From assembly GCA_023544645.1 (NCBI GenBank), contig JAMJFO010000007.1:26931-90930 (forward strand): a stretch of DNA of 64,000 bases. Direction: 5' to 3'. Of this stretch, positions 1 to 9,894 are shown one piece after another. The notes beneath the pieces are model-generated. The model ran no database searches and had not been told where the DNA came from. It saw only the letters and a program-made list of their open reading frames with translations. A program made the translations under genes and the position numbers. Origin of the DNA: Desulfobulbaceae bacterium (lineage in GTDB: Bacteria > Desulfobacterota > Desulfobulbia > Desulfobulbales > Desulfobulbaceae). Each line of letters starts with the position of its first letter. Within the stretch, counting starts at the first letter, position 1.

Positions 1-42
1 GCACCTGTTGTCCAGCAGGTGCGGAAAACCATGGATCCATGA
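1..42 (+). CDS. C-terminal end of an upstream gene (partial)
   Basis: The first frame is open from the left edge and ends with TGA at 40-42. It encodes only 13 residues (APVVQQVRKTMDP). A rho-independent terminator follows seven bases later, as expected after the last gene of a transcript. The fragment is too short to identify, and chance openness cannot be excluded. Confidence 0.3.
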   Translation, partial: APVVQQVRKTMDP

Positions 43-48
43 GATGAA

Positions 49-87
49 CGGGCCCCCTCGGAGAGAGGCGGCCCGGCTTTTTTTCAC
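49..87 (+). terminator. rho-independent terminator
   Basis: CGGGCC (49-54) pairs with GGCCCG (69-75 region) around an inner CTC/GAG pair. A run of seven T follows at 78-84. It separates the upstream transcript from the NosL-like gene. Confidence 0.7.
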
Positions 88-139
88 CATGGCAATAAAA
101 GATGGAAATAAATATAACGGTACCGGAAAGGAGGTAAAC

Positions 140-1138
140 ATGAATACGCAACGAAGTCTGCAATCGCGAACAAATATTTTTCCGCAGGCCCTGGTCGCCC
201 TGCTGGCGCTAGGGGCCTTCATGGTGATCGGAGGCGCTTTTACCAGTGCGTTCGCCATGGAGCACGGCCAGCCTGAAATGAAAAAGGAGCAGCAGGTGCC
301 GGATGTGGAACACCCTATGATGAAACCGAAGATGTACAGTAAGGAGATGAGGTGTCCGAATTGCGGCATGATGATTAACATGTGGGCCCGGACCAGGCAT
401 TCGTTTCATCATCTCGAGGGTGATTTCACCACATGTTCTATTCGCTGCATGGCAGACAAGGCTGTCAGCTCCGAAGCCGAACCCTCTGCGGCCCAGGTTG
501 CGCTGTATCTTGATCCTGATACAATGGTGCCGGTTGAGAAAGCTGTTTACGTCATTGGTTCAACAGCGCCCGGCACCATGACCATGCAATCGAAGATAGC
601 CTTTGCCGACACTTTGTCGGCAGAGCAGTTTGCCGCAACCTATGGCGGCGAAGTTGTGGATTTTCAGGGCGCGTATCTTGCGGCCAAAAAAGAGCTGGCG
701 AAATCCAGGATGCTCATCGATCAGAAGAGAAAGAAAACAGGAAAAATCAAGGAGCCAACTGAAACTGATACCTGTGTTGTTTGCGGTATGTATCCGGCAA
801 AGTACCCGAAGCATCATAATCAGATATGGGCTAAGGACGGAAGCACTCTGCATTTTTGCTCAACCCAGTGCATGGTCAATTTTAACGCTGATCCGGCAAA
901 ATATAAGCAGGAGCCGGTTCAGACCAATATGGCCTGGGTCACCCTTTATTCCGACGGGATGTATGAAAGCGCTTTTGGGGTGTATTATGTTGTCGGCTCA
1001 AATGTTGACGGCCCCATGGGCAAGGAGGCAATTCCCTTCAAACTCAAAAAGAACGCGAATGAATTTGTCGCTGTCCATGGGGGAAAAATAGTCAGCTTCT
1101 CCCAGTTGACCCCTGAGCTGGTAATGGATGGGAAGTAA
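140..1138 (+). CDS. NosL-like protein with two tandem NosL domains
   Basis: This is a 332-residue exported protein with two copies of the NosL copper-chaperone-type fold. The start is ATG 140, preceded by an AAGGAGG ribosome site at 128-134; the frame is open upstream but has no ribosome site there. A signal peptide or membrane anchor covers about residues 13-39, ending AFA. Domain 1 has CPNCGM (72-77) and C99/C103; domain 2 has CVVCGM (212-217) and C240/C244. A lysine-rich linker joins them at about 183-206. NosL delivers copper to nitrous oxide reductase, but no nosZ is visible here, so the metal and the client are unknown. Periplasmic action, soluble or membrane-tethered, is inferred. Confidence 0.8.
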   Translation: MNTQRSLQSRTNIFPQALVALLALGAFMVIGGAFTSAFAMEHGQPEMKKEQQVPDVEHPMMKPKMYSKEMRCPNCGMMINMWARTRHSFHHLEGDFTTCSIRCMADKAVSSEAEPSAAQVALYLDPDTMVPVEKAVYVIGSTAPGTMTMQSKIAFADTLSAEQFAATYGGEVVDFQGAYLAAKKELAKSRMLIDQKRKKTGKIKEPTETDTCVVCGMYPAKYPKHHNQIWAKDGSTLHFCSTQCMVNFNADPAKYKQEPVQTNMAWVTLYSDGMYESAFGVYYVVGSNVDGPMGKEAIPFKLKKNANEFVAVHGGKIVSFSQLTPELVMDGK

Positions 1139-1198
1139 TATGTAAAGTGTGCGGTGCTGCCTGGTTGTATATCCTGCGCAAGGGCATCTGCCGGGAGA

Positions 1199-2038
1199 TC
1201 AGGATATCTGTTGAACGACCCTGCCGTCTTCATCCAGGCGGCAGGCTTTCATAAAGGGGTCGTGGTAAAAGGTGAACCAGCATTCCTGATCACGGTAATG
1301 GGGAATAAGGTTTTCCTTTTGTTCGATGAGGTCCAGGGGAAAGTTGTCATAGGCCATGATCCACAGAGGGTTGGTATGGGTGTGGGTGGGAAGCACGTCG
1401 CCCAGATGGATTGCGCATCCCTCGCTTCCCCGGATCACCACTGCCTGGTGGCCGCGGGTATGGCCGCCGGTGTGGCGCGTCGTAACCCCCGGCACTATTT
1501 CCCTGTCACCTTTTATCGTTACCAGGTTCCCCCCTGAATTGAGGCCGGCAAAATTGGCCGGCCAGTAGGTATGGGCCGCCCTGCTGTTGGGATGCATGAT
1601 ATCGTGCCACTCCATGGATTGAATGACATGCTTGGCTGCGGGAAAGGTTAATTCAGGGGCGCCTTGGGCATCGTGCATGACAATGCCGCCGGCATGATCA
1701 AAATCGCCATGGGTGAGGATGACATAGTGGATGTCCTGGCGCTGCAGGCCGAGCTTTTCCAGGCTCTCCGGTACTGACCAGGGGTGACGGACCCGGAAAA
1801 TCTGCTGCTGTTTTTCAGTCAGTTTGTTGCCGAGGCCTGTGTCGATAACCAGGTTGAATTCATCGGTCTGCACCAGGAGCGGGGCATTGGGCATCCTGAT
1901 GTAATTCTGCTCATCTGCCGGAAACCGTTTCTGCCACAGCGCCTTGGGGACCGCACCATACATGGTGCCCCCATCCAGTTCAAAAATCCCCCCTTCAAGC
2001 CAGGTTATGGAGATGTCTCCCAGTGATAATCGGTTCAT
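1199..2038 (-). CDS. metallo-beta-lactamase-fold hydrolase
   Basis: This 279-residue cytoplasmic protein of the COG0491 type probably hydrolyses an ester, lactone or thioester with a dinuclear metal site. The motif reads THGDFDHAGG, so the second His of the usual HxHxDH is Asp. Further ligands are likely in HTGGHTRGH (about residues 190-198) and LGDVLPTH. ATG 2038 lies 38 bp after the pccA stop, so it is probably the last gene of the propionate operon. A role as an acyl-CoA or lactone hydrolase linked to that pathway is only suggested by position. The substrate is unknown. Confidence 0.75.
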   Translation of the reverse strand: MNRLSLGDISITWLEGGIFELDGGTMYGAVPKALWQKRFPADEQNYIRMPNAPLLVQTDEFNLVIDTGLGNKLTEKQQQIFRVRHPWSVPESLEKLGLQRQDIHYVILTHGDFDHAGGIVMHDAQGAPELTFPAAKHVIQSMEWHDIMHPNSRAAHTYWPANFAGLNSGGNLVTIKGDREIVPGVTTRHTGGHTRGHQAVVIRGSEGCAIHLGDVLPTHTHTNPLWIMAYDNFPLDLIEQKENLIPHYRDQECWFTFYHDPFMKACRLDEDGRVVQQIS

Positions 2039-2076
2039 GTCCTATCGTTTAGGTTTATTTGTAGTATAAAAATAAT

Positions 2077-4071
2077 CTATTCAAATTCCAGGATAACCTG
2101 GTCGACATGCAGGCTGTCACCGAGTTGAACGACGATTTTCGAAATGACCGCGTCCCGGGTTGCCCGTAGCACGTTTTCCATCTTCATGGCCTCGATAATG
2201 GCCAGCTCCTCACCGGCTTTGACCTCCTGTCCTTCCTCGACCGAAAGTCTGACGAGCAGGCCGGGCATGGGCGCCAGCAGGAAACCGGCCATGCCGGTAT
2301 CATCCTGCGCGGGCATGATCCGGTACAGTTCCGCCGCCCTTGGGGTCATGACCATGCCGTCCGTTCGCAGGCCGCGGTGGGTAATGGCGTAGCGGATTCC
2401 GCGCCGTTTGACCTGGAAGCAGCACGACTGACCGTTAATTGTCCCGCGGAAGAGGGGTTGGCAGAAACACCAATCCGTGTGGATGGTATAATGCTCACCC
2501 TGGTATTCAACGTGATGCTCGCTTTTTGCCTGGAAAGGGCTCACCTTGACCTGGTGGTGTTCATTGTCGATGATCACCACCCATTCATCCATGACCCGGC
2601 GTTCATGCCCGGCCAGTTGGCCGCTTAATTTTGCCGCCCGGTCCATGTACAGCCGGTGCATGACGCTGAGCACGACAATCCGCAGAGCCGGGTCATCCTG
2701 GACTATGTCCTCCTTCTGAAATCCGTCCGGATATTCCTGGGCGATAAAGTTGGTGGAGAGCCTCCCTTCCCTGAAGCGGGGATGGGCCATGATGGCCGCG
2801 AGAAAGCCGATGTTGTGCTTGATGCCGCGGATGAGGTATTCATCCAGGGCATCCTGCATGAAGCGGATGGCGGAATCGCGGTCTTCGCCCCAGGTGATCA
2901 GTTTGGCGATCATCGGGTCGTAGTACATGGAAATTTCCCCGCCTTCAAATACACCGCTGTCAACACGGACCCTTTCCGCTTCCTGTTCGGGCGGTTGATA
3001 GTAGACCAGCCGGCCCATGGAGGGCAGGAAGTCCCGAAACGGATTCTCAGCGTAAATACGGGACTCTATGGCGCTGCCGTTCAGCTTGACATCCTTTTGG
3101 GAGAGGGGCAGTTTCTCGCCGGCGGCAACCTTGAACATCAGTTCAACCAGGTCCAGGCCGGTGACCATTTCGGTGACCGGATGCTCAACCTGCAGCCGGG
3201 TATTCATCTCCAGAAAATAGAAATTCCGCTCCTGATCAACGATGAATTCAACCGTGCCGGCCGAGGAGTAGTTGACTGCCCGTGCCAGCGCTGCAGCCTG
3301 CTCGCCCATGGCCCGGCGGGTATCTTCGTCAACAAAGGGAGAGGGGGCCTCCTCGATGATTTTCTGGTGGCGCCGCTGGATCGAGCATTCACGTTCGCCC
3401 AGGTAGATGATGTTGCCATGGGTGTCGGCCATGATCTGGATTTCGATGTGCCGGGGTTCTTCGATGAACTTTTCAATCAGGATGCGGTCATCACCAAAAT
3501 AGGACATTGCTTCGCTGGCGCATCGCTCAAAGCCTTCCTGACACTCCCGGTCGCTGCGGGCGACGCGGATTCCCTTGCCGCCGCCGCCTGCCGAAGCCTT
3601 GAGCATGACCGGATAGCCAATTTCGCGGGCTACCCTGACAGCATGGTCCTTGTTACTGATTATCCCGTCAAAACCCGGAATGGTATTGACCCCGGCGTCG
3701 GCGGCGATCCTCTTGGAGGTGATCTTGTCGCCCATGGCCGTGATTGCGTCGGCGGGCGGGCCGATAAAGGTGATTGACTCCCGTTCGAGCAGTCGGCAGA
3801 ATTCGGGATTTTCAGACAAAAAGCCATAGCCCGGATGAATTGCCTGGGCTCCGGTTTCCCGGCAGGCCTGGACGATCCTTTCCATATTGAGGTAACTGTC
3901 CCTGGCCGGGGGCGGACCGATATTGATGCTTTCATCAGCCTTCTGCACGTGCAGAGCTCCCCTGTCGGCATCGGAATAGATCGCGACAGTGGCAATGCCC
4001 ATGGCCCGGGCCGTTTTGATGACCCGGCAGGCAATTTCACCCCGGTTGGCAATGAGAATGGTAGTGAACAT
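2077..4071 (-). CDS. pccA: propionyl-CoA carboxylase, biotin carboxylase/BCCP subunit
   Basis: This 664-residue subunit carboxylates biotin with ATP and bicarbonate and carries it to the carboxyltransferase partner. The biotin carboxylase part (residues 1 to about 450) begins ILIANRGEIACR and has the ATP-grasp loop KASAGGGGKGIRVA. The C-terminal biotinyl domain has EAMKMEN with the biotinylated Lys at about 630. Length fits the alpha subunit of propionyl- or acetyl-CoA carboxylases. Neighbouring pccB, epimerase and mutase genes indicate propionyl-CoA as substrate. In this pathway it makes (S)-methylmalonyl-CoA, or runs in reverse. Acetyl-CoA carboxylase activity is the alternative. Confidence 0.9.
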   Translation of the reverse strand: MFTTILIANRGEIACRVIKTARAMGIATVAIYSDADRGALHVQKADESINIGPPPARDSYLNMERIVQACRETGAQAIHPGYGFLSENPEFCRLLERESITFIGPPADAITAMGDKITSKRIAADAGVNTIPGFDGIISNKDHAVRVAREIGYPVMLKASAGGGGKGIRVARSDRECQEGFERCASEAMSYFGDDRILIEKFIEEPRHIEIQIMADTHGNIIYLGERECSIQRRHQKIIEEAPSPFVDEDTRRAMGEQAAALARAVNYSSAGTVEFIVDQERNFYFLEMNTRLQVEHPVTEMVTGLDLVELMFKVAAGEKLPLSQKDVKLNGSAIESRIYAENPFRDFLPSMGRLVYYQPPEQEAERVRVDSGVFEGGEISMYYDPMIAKLITWGEDRDSAIRFMQDALDEYLIRGIKHNIGFLAAIMAHPRFREGRLSTNFIAQEYPDGFQKEDIVQDDPALRIVVLSVMHRLYMDRAAKLSGQLAGHERRVMDEWVVIIDNEHHQVKVSPFQAKSEHHVEYQGEHYTIHTDWCFCQPLFRGTINGQSCCFQVKRRGIRYAITHRGLRTDGMVMTPRAAELYRIMPAQDDTGMAGFLLAPMPGLLVRLSVEEGQEVKAGEELAIIEAMKMENVLRATRDAVISKIVVQLGDSLHVDQVILEFE

Positions 4072-4081
4072 GAGGATATAC

Positions 4082-5614
4082 CTACAGGGGAATATTCCCG
4101 TGCTTCCGCCACGGGTTTTCCAGTTTTTTGTCTTTCAGCATGGCCAGGGACCGGCAGATTCGTTTGCGGGTATGGCGGGGCATGATGACATCATCGATAA
4201 AACCCCGGCTGCTGGCCACAAAAGGATTGGCAAAGCGTTCCATGTAGTCACTGGTGCTCTGCCGGATTTTTTCAGGGTCGGCGGCATCCTTGCGGAAAAT
4301 AATTTCCACCGCCCCCTTGGGCCCCATGACCGCGATCTCTGCCGTGGGCCAGGCAAAGTTGACGTCACCGCGCAGATGCTTGGAGGACATAACATCATAG
4401 GCGCCGCCGTACGCCTTGCGGGTGATCAGGGTAACCTTGGGAACCGTGGCTTCGGCATAGGCATACAACAGTTTTGCCCCGTGCTTGATGATGCCCCCGT
4501 ATTCCTGGGAAGTGCCCGGCAGAAAGCCCGGGACATCGACAAAGGTGATAATGGGAATGTTGAAAGCGTCACAGAAGCGCACAAATCGTCCTGCCTTGCG
4601 GGAAGAGGCAATGTCGAGACAGCCGGCCAGGACCATGGGTTGGTTGGCGACAATGCCGACAGTGGAGCCCTGCATGCGGGCAAAGCCGATGATTATATTG
4701 GCGGCGTATTCCGGCTGCAGTTCAAAAAAATCTCCTTCATCCACCACCTTGTAAATCAGTTCCTTCATGTCATAGGACTTGTTGGGTTCATGGGGTATCA
4801 GGGAGTCCAGGGATTTTTCCATGCGGTCGGCCGGGTCATTGCATGGCCAGGTGGGCGGTTTTTCCTTGTTATTGGACGGCAGGAAGTTGATGAACCGCCT
4901 GAGCATCAGCAGCCCTTCCACGCCATTGGAAAAAGCAAGGTCGGCAACCCCGGAACGCCGGGAATGGGTTAAAGCTCCGCCCAGGTCTTCGGCGGTGACT
5001 TCTTCATGGGTCACGGTTTTGACGACCTCCGGGCCGGTGACAAACATGTAGGAGCTGTTTTTGATCATGAAAATAAAATCGGTCATGGCCGGCGAGTAGA
5101 CAGCGCCGCCGGCACAAGGCCCCATGATGATCGATATCTGCGGAATAACACCGGATGCCAGCACATTGCGCTGAAAGACGTCGGCATATCCGGCCAGGGC
5201 GTCAACCCCTTCCTGGATGCGGGCTCCGCCTGAATCGTTAAGGCCGACCACCGGGGCGCCGACCTTGATGGCATGGTCCATGATCTTGCAGATCTTTTCC
5301 GCATGGGCCATGGAGAGTGAACCGCCAAAGACGGTGAAATCCTGGCTGAACACAAAAACAAGCCGGCCGCAGACAGTTCCGTAACCGGTAACCACTCCGT
5401 CCCCGGGGATTTTCTGATTGTCCATGTCAAAATCGACACAGCGGTGCTCGACAAACATGTCCCATTCTTCGAAGCTGCCTGCATCAAGGAACAGTTCAAT
5501 CCGTTCGCGGGCGGTCAGCTTGCCCTTGGCATGCTGCTGGTCTATACGCCGCTGTCCGCCTCCCAGGCGGGCGGCGGCGCGTTTTGCGTCAAGCTGGAGT
5601 ATGATATCCTGCAT
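4082..5614 (-). CDS. pccB: propionyl-CoA carboxylase, carboxyltransferase subunit
   Basis: This 510-residue crotonase-fold carboxyltransferase moves CO2 from carboxybiotin to propionyl-CoA. It shows the N-half and C-half signatures of the beta family, such as [18 protein letters not shown], the [12 protein letters not shown] oxyanion loop, [19 protein letters not shown] and [11 protein letters not shown]. The length matches bacterial PccB, about 510 residues. It lies 10 bp upstream of pccA. A related methylmalonyl-CoA decarboxylase or transcarboxylase subunit would look similar, but the biotin carboxylase partner next door favours an ATP-dependent carboxylase. Confidence 0.92.
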   Translation of the reverse strand: MQDIILQLDAKRAAARLGGGQRRIDQQHAKGKLTARERIELFLDAGSFEEWDMFVEHRCVDFDMDNQKIPGDGVVTGYGTVCGRLVFVFSQDFTVFGGSLSMAHAEKICKIMDHAIKVGAPVVGLNDSGGARIQEGVDALAGYADVFQRNVLASGVIPQISIIMGPCAGGAVYSPAMTDFIFMIKNSSYMFVTGPEVVKTVTHEEVTAEDLGGALTHSRRSGVADLAFSNGVEGLLMLRRFINFLPSNNKEKPPTWPCNDPADRMEKSLDSLIPHEPNKSYDMKELIYKVVDEGDFFELQPEYAANIIIGFARMQGSTVGIVANQPMVLAGCLDIASSRKAGRFVRFCDAFNIPIITFVDVPGFLPGTSQEYGGIIKHGAKLLYAYAEATVPKVTLITRKAYGGAYDVMSSKHLRGDVNFAWPTAEIAVMGPKGAVEIIFRKDAADPEKIRQSTSDYMERFANPFVASSRGFIDDVIMPRHTRKRICRSLAMLKDKKLENPWRKHGNIPL

Positions 5615-5627
5615 AGTTTACCTCAGA

Positions 5628-6029
5628 TCACCCTTTGGAACATATTTCAGTCAGGACGCCGTGGGTGGATCCAGGGTGGAGAAAAGCGATGCGCTTCCCC
5701 CCTGCTCCTGCCACGGGTTTTTCATTGATGAGTTGACAGCCATGTTCATCGGCACGGTCAAGTTCCTCCTCAATATTGTCGCTCAGGTAGCCGATATGAT
5801 GGATTCCTTCCCCGCGTTTTGCGAGAAACCGGGCGATGGGACTGTCCGGGCCGGTGGGTTCGAGAAGCTCAATATGGGTTTCACCCACCGTGAAAAAAGC
5901 GGTCCGCACCATTTGCGACGCAACTTCTTCCACGCGTTCACAGGTAAGCCCGAGAACCTCTTCATAAAAAAGCCTGGCCCGGGCAATGGAATGCACCGCT
6001 ATGCCCAGGTGATCAATTTTTTTTATCAT
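5628..6029 (-). CDS. mce: methylmalonyl-CoA epimerase
   Basis: This 133-residue vicinal-oxygen-chelate protein interconverts (S)- and (R)-methylmalonyl-CoA, linking the carboxylase to the mutase. It starts MIKKIDHLGIAVHSI, with the metal-binding His of the first beta-alpha-beta module. The second module has GEGIHHIGYLSDNIEEEL with the second His, and HPGSTHGVLTEIC carries the last glutamate. ATG 6029 lies 15 bp after the mutase stop. Length and position are typical. Confidence 0.92.
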   Translation of the reverse strand: MIKKIDHLGIAVHSIARARLFYEEVLGLTCERVEEVASQMVRTAFFTVGETHIELLEPTGPDSPIARFLAKRGEGIHHIGYLSDNIEEELDRADEHGCQLINEKPVAGAGGKRIAFLHPGSTHGVLTEICSKG

Positions 6030-6044
6030 ATGCTATTTTACCTG

Positions 6045-7691
6045 TTACCGGCGGTATTCACCAAAAACTTTTCGTAAAACATTGCAGATTTCGCCAAGGG
6101 AACAGTAGCTGCGAACCGCTGCCATGACCGGCTCCATGAGTGACGAATCGCTGCCGGCAGTCCGTTCAAGCTCCTGCAGGGCGTTTGCGGCGTCATGCCG
6201 GTTCCGCCCGGATTTGACCTCGGCCAGCCGCCTGATCTGCTGCTCTTCCACCCGGGCGTCCACCCGCATGGCGGGCACGGATTTTTCCTCGGCCACCCTG
6301 AACTCGTTGACCCCGACAATGATCCGCTTCCCCTGTTCAATTTCCTGCTGGTAGCGGTAGCTGGCATCCTCAATCAGACTCTGGATGAAACCGGACTCAA
6401 TGCAGGCGACAACGCCGCCGGCGTCGTCGATCCGGTTGAGAAGGGCAACGGCTTCATGCTCGATACCGTCGGTGAGCTGTTCGATATAATACGAACCGGC
6501 CAGCGGGTCAACTGTATCTGCAACGCCTGATTCATGGGCGATAATCTGCTGGGTCCGCAGGGCCGTGCGCACCGAGTCCTCTGTGGGCAGGCCCAGGGCT
6601 TCGTCGCGGGAGTTGGTATGCAGGGACTGGGTCCCCCCCAGTACCGCGGCAAGGGCCTGGATAGTCACCCGGACGATATTGTTGTCGGTCTGCTGGGCCG
6701 TCAGGGTGTTGCCGGCAGTCTGGGTGTGGAAGCGGAGCATCATCGAGGCCGGGTCGGCGGCGTTGAACCGGTTTTTCATGATCCTGGCCCAGAGGCGCCG
6801 GGCAGCCCGAAACTTGGCTGCCTCCTCCAGCAGGTTGGAAGAGGCGTTAAAGAAAAAGGCCAGCCGTTTGGCAAAAACTTCCAGCTCCAGGCCGGCATCC
6901 AGGGCGGTCTGGACATAGGTAATGCCGTTGGCCAGGGTAAAGGCGACTTCCTGGGCCGCTGTTGAGCCGGCCTCGCGGATGTGGTAGCCGGAGATGGAGA
7001 TGGTGTTGAACTGCGGCGCATGCTCGGCGCACCAGCGGAAAATATCGGTGATCAGGCGCAGGCTGGGGCGGGGCGGGAAGATATAGGTGCCCCTGGCAAC
7101 ATATTCCTTGAGAATATCGTTCTGGATGGTCCCCCGCAGTTTCCCGGATGAAACTCCCTGCCTCTCGGCCACTGCAATATACATTGCCAGCAGGATCATG
7201 GCCGGGGAATTGATGGTCATGGAGGTGGATATTTTATCAAGGGGGATCTGGTCAAAGAGAATTTCCATGTCCGCCAGGGTGTCGATGGCAACACCGACCT
7301 TGCCGACTTCGCCGAGGCTCATGGGATCATCGGAATCGTAGCCGATCTGGGTGGGCAGGTCAAAGGCGACGGACAGGCCGGTCTGGCCCTGGTCAAGCAG
7401 GTAGCGGTACCGCTGGTTGGACTCGGCCGCCGTGGAGAATCCGGCATACTGGCGCATGGTCCAGAGCCGGCCCCGGTACATGGTCGGCTGGACCCCGCGG
7501 GTAAAGGGGTAGCGGCCGGGAAAACCGATATCTTCCAGGTACCTGTCGTTTATCTCGTCCGGGACGGCAAGCCGGGGAACAACCTGTTCCCCGTGGCGGG
7601 TGAACCGGTCTTTCCGTTCCGGAAACCTGGCCAGGCTTTCGGCAAGTTCATTGTCGATCCATTCCTGATGAGCGGGATTTTTTGCAGTCAT
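6045..7691 (-). CDS. mcmA1: methylmalonyl-CoA mutase, catalytic (TIM-barrel) subunit
   Basis: This 548-residue subunit is the substrate-binding barrel of an adenosylcobalamin-dependent mutase that converts (R)-methylmalonyl-CoA to succinyl-CoA. It lacks the C-terminal B12 domain, which is encoded separately at 8605-9018. The motif [12 protein letters not shown] keeps the Tyr that contacts the substrate carboxylate in methylmalonyl-CoA mutases (Phe in isobutyryl-CoA mutases). PPRPSLRL appears to keep the partner Arg. Other landmarks are [28 protein letters not shown] and [18 protein letters not shown] overlaps the meaB stop as ATGA, which implies coupled translation. Confidence 0.93.
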   Translation of the reverse strand: MTAKNPAHQEWIDNELAESLARFPERKDRFTRHGEQVVPRLAVPDEINDRYLEDIGFPGRYPFTRGVQPTMYRGRLWTMRQYAGFSTAAESNQRYRYLLDQGQTGLSVAFDLPTQIGYDSDDPMSLGEVGKVGVAIDTLADMEILFDQIPLDKISTSMTINSPAMILLAMYIAVAERQGVSSGKLRGTIQNDILKEYVARGTYIFPPRPSLRLITDIFRWCAEHAPQFNTISISGYHIREAGSTAAQEVAFTLANGITYVQTALDAGLELEVFAKRLAFFFNASSNLLEEAAKFRAARRLWARIMKNRFNAADPASMMLRFHTQTAGNTLTAQQTDNNIVRVTIQALAAVLGGTQSLHTNSRDEALGLPTEDSVRTALRTQQIIAHESGVADTVDPLAGSYYIEQLTDGIEHEAVALLNRIDDAGGVVACIESGFIQSLIEDASYRYQQEIEQGKRIIVGVNEFRVAEEKSVPAMRVDARVEEQQIRRLAEVKSGRNRHDAANALQELERTAGSDSSLMEPVMAAVRSYCSLGEICNVLRKVFGEYRR

Positions 7692-8596
7692 TGGCTGGAT
7701 TCCTGTCCAAGTTTTTTCACTATTTCCTGTGCCGCAAGCCTGGGGTCGGTTTTTCCGCCCGGCGCAATCAGCCCGGATATTTTCGGACGCAGCATCTCCA
7801 TGGCCCAGTCCATGGTTTCAAGGGCAAATGAGTGCTGCCGTCTTTTCTGCAGGGTGTTGTCCTGGCGGAATTGTTTTGCCATCAGCATGATGCGGTCCAG
7901 CACCATGTCCAGCCCCCGGTCTTCACTGGCAACTGTCCTGAGCAGTCGCAAATCCCGGTCGGCGGTGTCGGTAAAAACGGCTCCCAGGTCCAGGGCCAGC
8001 TTGTCGGCGCCCGGCTGATCGGCTTTGTTGATCACCAGCAGGTCCGCCACCTCGAGTATTCCGGCCTTCATGGCCTGAACGTCGTCGCCGAACCCCGGCG
8101 CCAGCACCATCACAGTCATATCGGCCAGCCTGATGATATCCATTTCGGTCTGACCGACGCCAACGGTTTCTATGATGACGGTCTGGCAGCCGCTGGCAGC
8201 CATGATCCGGACTGCGGCCCCGGCCGACGCGCACAGGCCGCCAAGCCTTCCGCGGGTGGCCATGGAGCGGACGACAACCTCCCTGTCCAGTGCGTGGGCC
8301 ATCATCCGGATGCGGTCGCCGAGGATCGCTCCGCCGGATACCGGGGAGGAGGGATCAATGGCAACAATGCCGACCCGCTGGTTCTGATCGCGCAGATGGC
8401 GGATGAGGCCGGCGGTCAGGGTTGATTTGCCCACGCCGGGCGGGCCGGTGATGCCGACCACCAGGGATTGTTCGATCCTCGTCTGGTCCAGTCCCGCAAG
8501 GATCCGGGCGGCGGCAGGATCCTGATCCTCGACCAGGGATATGGCGCGGCCGATGCTCCGGGAGTCGCCGCGGTGCAGTTGTTGAAGGAGCTCCAT
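7688..8596 (-). CDS. meaB: mutase-associated G-protein chaperone MeaB
   Basis: This 302-residue GTPase of the MeaB/ArgK group protects and reloads methylmalonyl-CoA mutase with adenosylcobalamin. The P-loop GPPGVGKS is at residues 51-58. The switch region reads [14 protein letters not shown] and the guanine-specificity motif is NKAD. The C-terminal dimerisation arm is present (KLGQESSQ end). It lies between the two mutase subunit genes and overlaps the catalytic one by 4 bp. Its function follows from the family and context with little doubt. Confidence 0.92.
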   Translation of the reverse strand: MELLQQLHRGDSRSIGRAISLVEDQDPAAARILAGLDQTRIEQSLVVGITGPPGVGKSTLTAGLIRHLRDQNQRVGIVAIDPSSPVSGGAILGDRIRMMAHALDREVVVRSMATRGRLGGLCASAGAAVRIMAASGCQTVIIETVGVGQTEMDIIRLADMTVMVLAPGFGDDVQAMKAGILEVADLLVINKADQPGADKLALDLGAVFTDTADRDLRLLRTVASEDRGLDMVLDRIMLMAKQFRQDNTLQKRRQHSFALETMDWAMEMLRPKISGLIAPGGKTDPRLAAQEIVKKLGQESSQ

Positions 8597-8604
8597 GGTG
8601 TCCG

Positions 8605-9018
8605 TCAGCTACGATGGCTGTGATGTTTGCGGCAGGCTGAGCGAAAGGCCTCGATGATCGTTTCAATCGGGGTGCCGGGGGTGAAGATAGCCTCGATCCC
8701 TGCCTGTTTAAGCGGTTCGATATCCTCGTCCGGAATAATGCCGCCGCCGAGAACCGGGATGTCCCCCGCCCCGGCATTTCGCAGGGCCTCAATGACCGCG
8801 GGGAAAAGGCGGACATGGCCGCCGGACATGGAGGAAAGGCCGACCGCGGCGACATCCTCCTGGACTGCGGAGGCGGCAATTTCTTCCGCGGTTCGCCGGA
8901 TGCCGGTATAGACAACTTCAAATCCCGCATCGCGCAGGGCCCGGGCGATGAATTTGGCGCCGCGGTCATGGCCGTCAAGGCCGGGTTTTCCGATCAGAAC
9001 CCTGTATTGTTGAGCCAT
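8605..9018 (-). CDS. mcmA2: methylmalonyl-CoA mutase, B12-binding subunit
   Basis: This 137-residue Rossmann-type cobalamin-binding protein is the small subunit of the split mutase. The base-off/His-on motif is DxHxxG at residues 15-20 (DGHDRG), where His17 ligates cobalt. The later GLSSMSGGH and VLGGGIIP loops match the SxL and GG parts of the family motif. It lies directly after sucD (stop codon adjacent) and 8 bp before meaB. Split mutases of this kind are known in archaea and several anaerobic bacteria. Confidence 0.93.
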   Translation of the reverse strand: MAQQYRVLIGKPGLDGHDRGAKFIARALRDAGFEVVYTGIRRTAEEIAASAVQEDVAAVGLSSMSGGHVRLFPAVIEALRNAGAGDIPVLGGGIIPDEDIEPLKQAGIEAIFTPGTPIETIIEAFRSACRKHHSHRS

Positions 9019-9894
9019 TTACATCCCCTGAAAGATATTTTTACAGAATTTGCCGATGGTTCCAAGGTTTTCGCAGACCTGGATGCCGTGTTCGCCCATG
9101 GCCTTTATTTTAGCCTGGGCTGTGCCGGATCCGCCGCTGATGATCGCGCCGGCATGGCCCATTCTTCTTCCTGGAGGGGCGGTCAGCCCGGCAATAAAGC
9201 CGACAACCGGTTTGTCCAGGTGAGCGCCGATAAACGCTGCCGCCTCTTCTTCGGCATTGCCGCCGATCTCGCCGACCATGACGATACCCCTGGTCCGGGG
9301 ATCGTCCCTGAAGGCGGCAAGGCAATCAATGAAACTGGTGCCGATCACCGGGTCGCCGCCGATACCCACACAGGTTGACTGGCCCAGCCCAACGCTGGTG
9401 AGCTGGTGGACGACTTCGTAGGTCAGGGTGCCGGACCGGGAAATAACGCCGATGGAACCAGGGGTGTGGATGGATCCGGGCATGATGCCGATCTTGCAGA
9501 CACCGGGGGTGATTATGCCGGGACAGTTGGGTCCGATCAGGCGGCAGTCAGTGGTTTTGAGATAGCGGTAGGTTCGCAGCATATCGTGGACCGGAATGCC
9601 CTCGGTGATGCAGACAACGAGTTTGATGCCCGCGTCAGCTGCCTCGAGGATGGCATCGGCGGCAGACCCCGGCGGAACAAAGATCAGCGAGGTGTTGGCG
9701 CCGGTTGTATCAACCGCCTTGCGGACGGTGTTGAAAACAGGCACGCCATTGATGACCTCTCCTTCCTTGTTCGGGGTTACTCCGGCAACTATGCGGGTGC
9801 CGTAGCGCAGACACTGCCCGGCATGAAAGCTTCCTTCCCGGCCGGTTATTCCCTGGACAACGACCCTGGAGTCCTGATCTGCAAAGATGCTCAT
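9019..9894 (-). CDS. sucD: succinyl-CoA ligase, alpha subunit
   Basis: This 291-residue alpha subunit forms succinate and ATP or GTP from succinyl-CoA, or the reverse, with SucC. The N-terminal CoA-binding part has [16 protein letters not shown]. The phosphorylated His is at about 247 in [18 protein letters not shown] overlaps the sucC stop as ATGA. In this operon the enzyme couples the mutase product succinyl-CoA to substrate-level phosphorylation, or to activation of succinate in the opposite direction. Confidence 0.93.
   Translation of the reverse strand: MSIFADQDSRVVVQGITGREGSFHAGQCLRYGTRIVAGVTPNKEGEVINGVPVFNTVRKAVDTTGANTSLIFVPPGSAADAILEAADAGIKLVVCITEGIPVHDMLRTYRYLKTTDCRLIGPNCPGIITPGVCKIGIMPGSIHTPGSIGVISRSGTLTYEVVHQLTSVGLGQSTCVGIGGDPVIGTSFIDCLAAFRDDPRTRGIVMVGEIGGNAEEEAAAFIGAHLDKPVVGFIAGLTAPPGRRMGHAGAIISGGSGTAQAKIKAMGEHGIQVCENLGTIGKFCKNIFQGM

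Noticed and set aside
2656..3777. Plus-strand open frame of 373 codons opposite pccA
   Set aside because: It is antisense to the biotin carboxylase domain with no recognisable motif.
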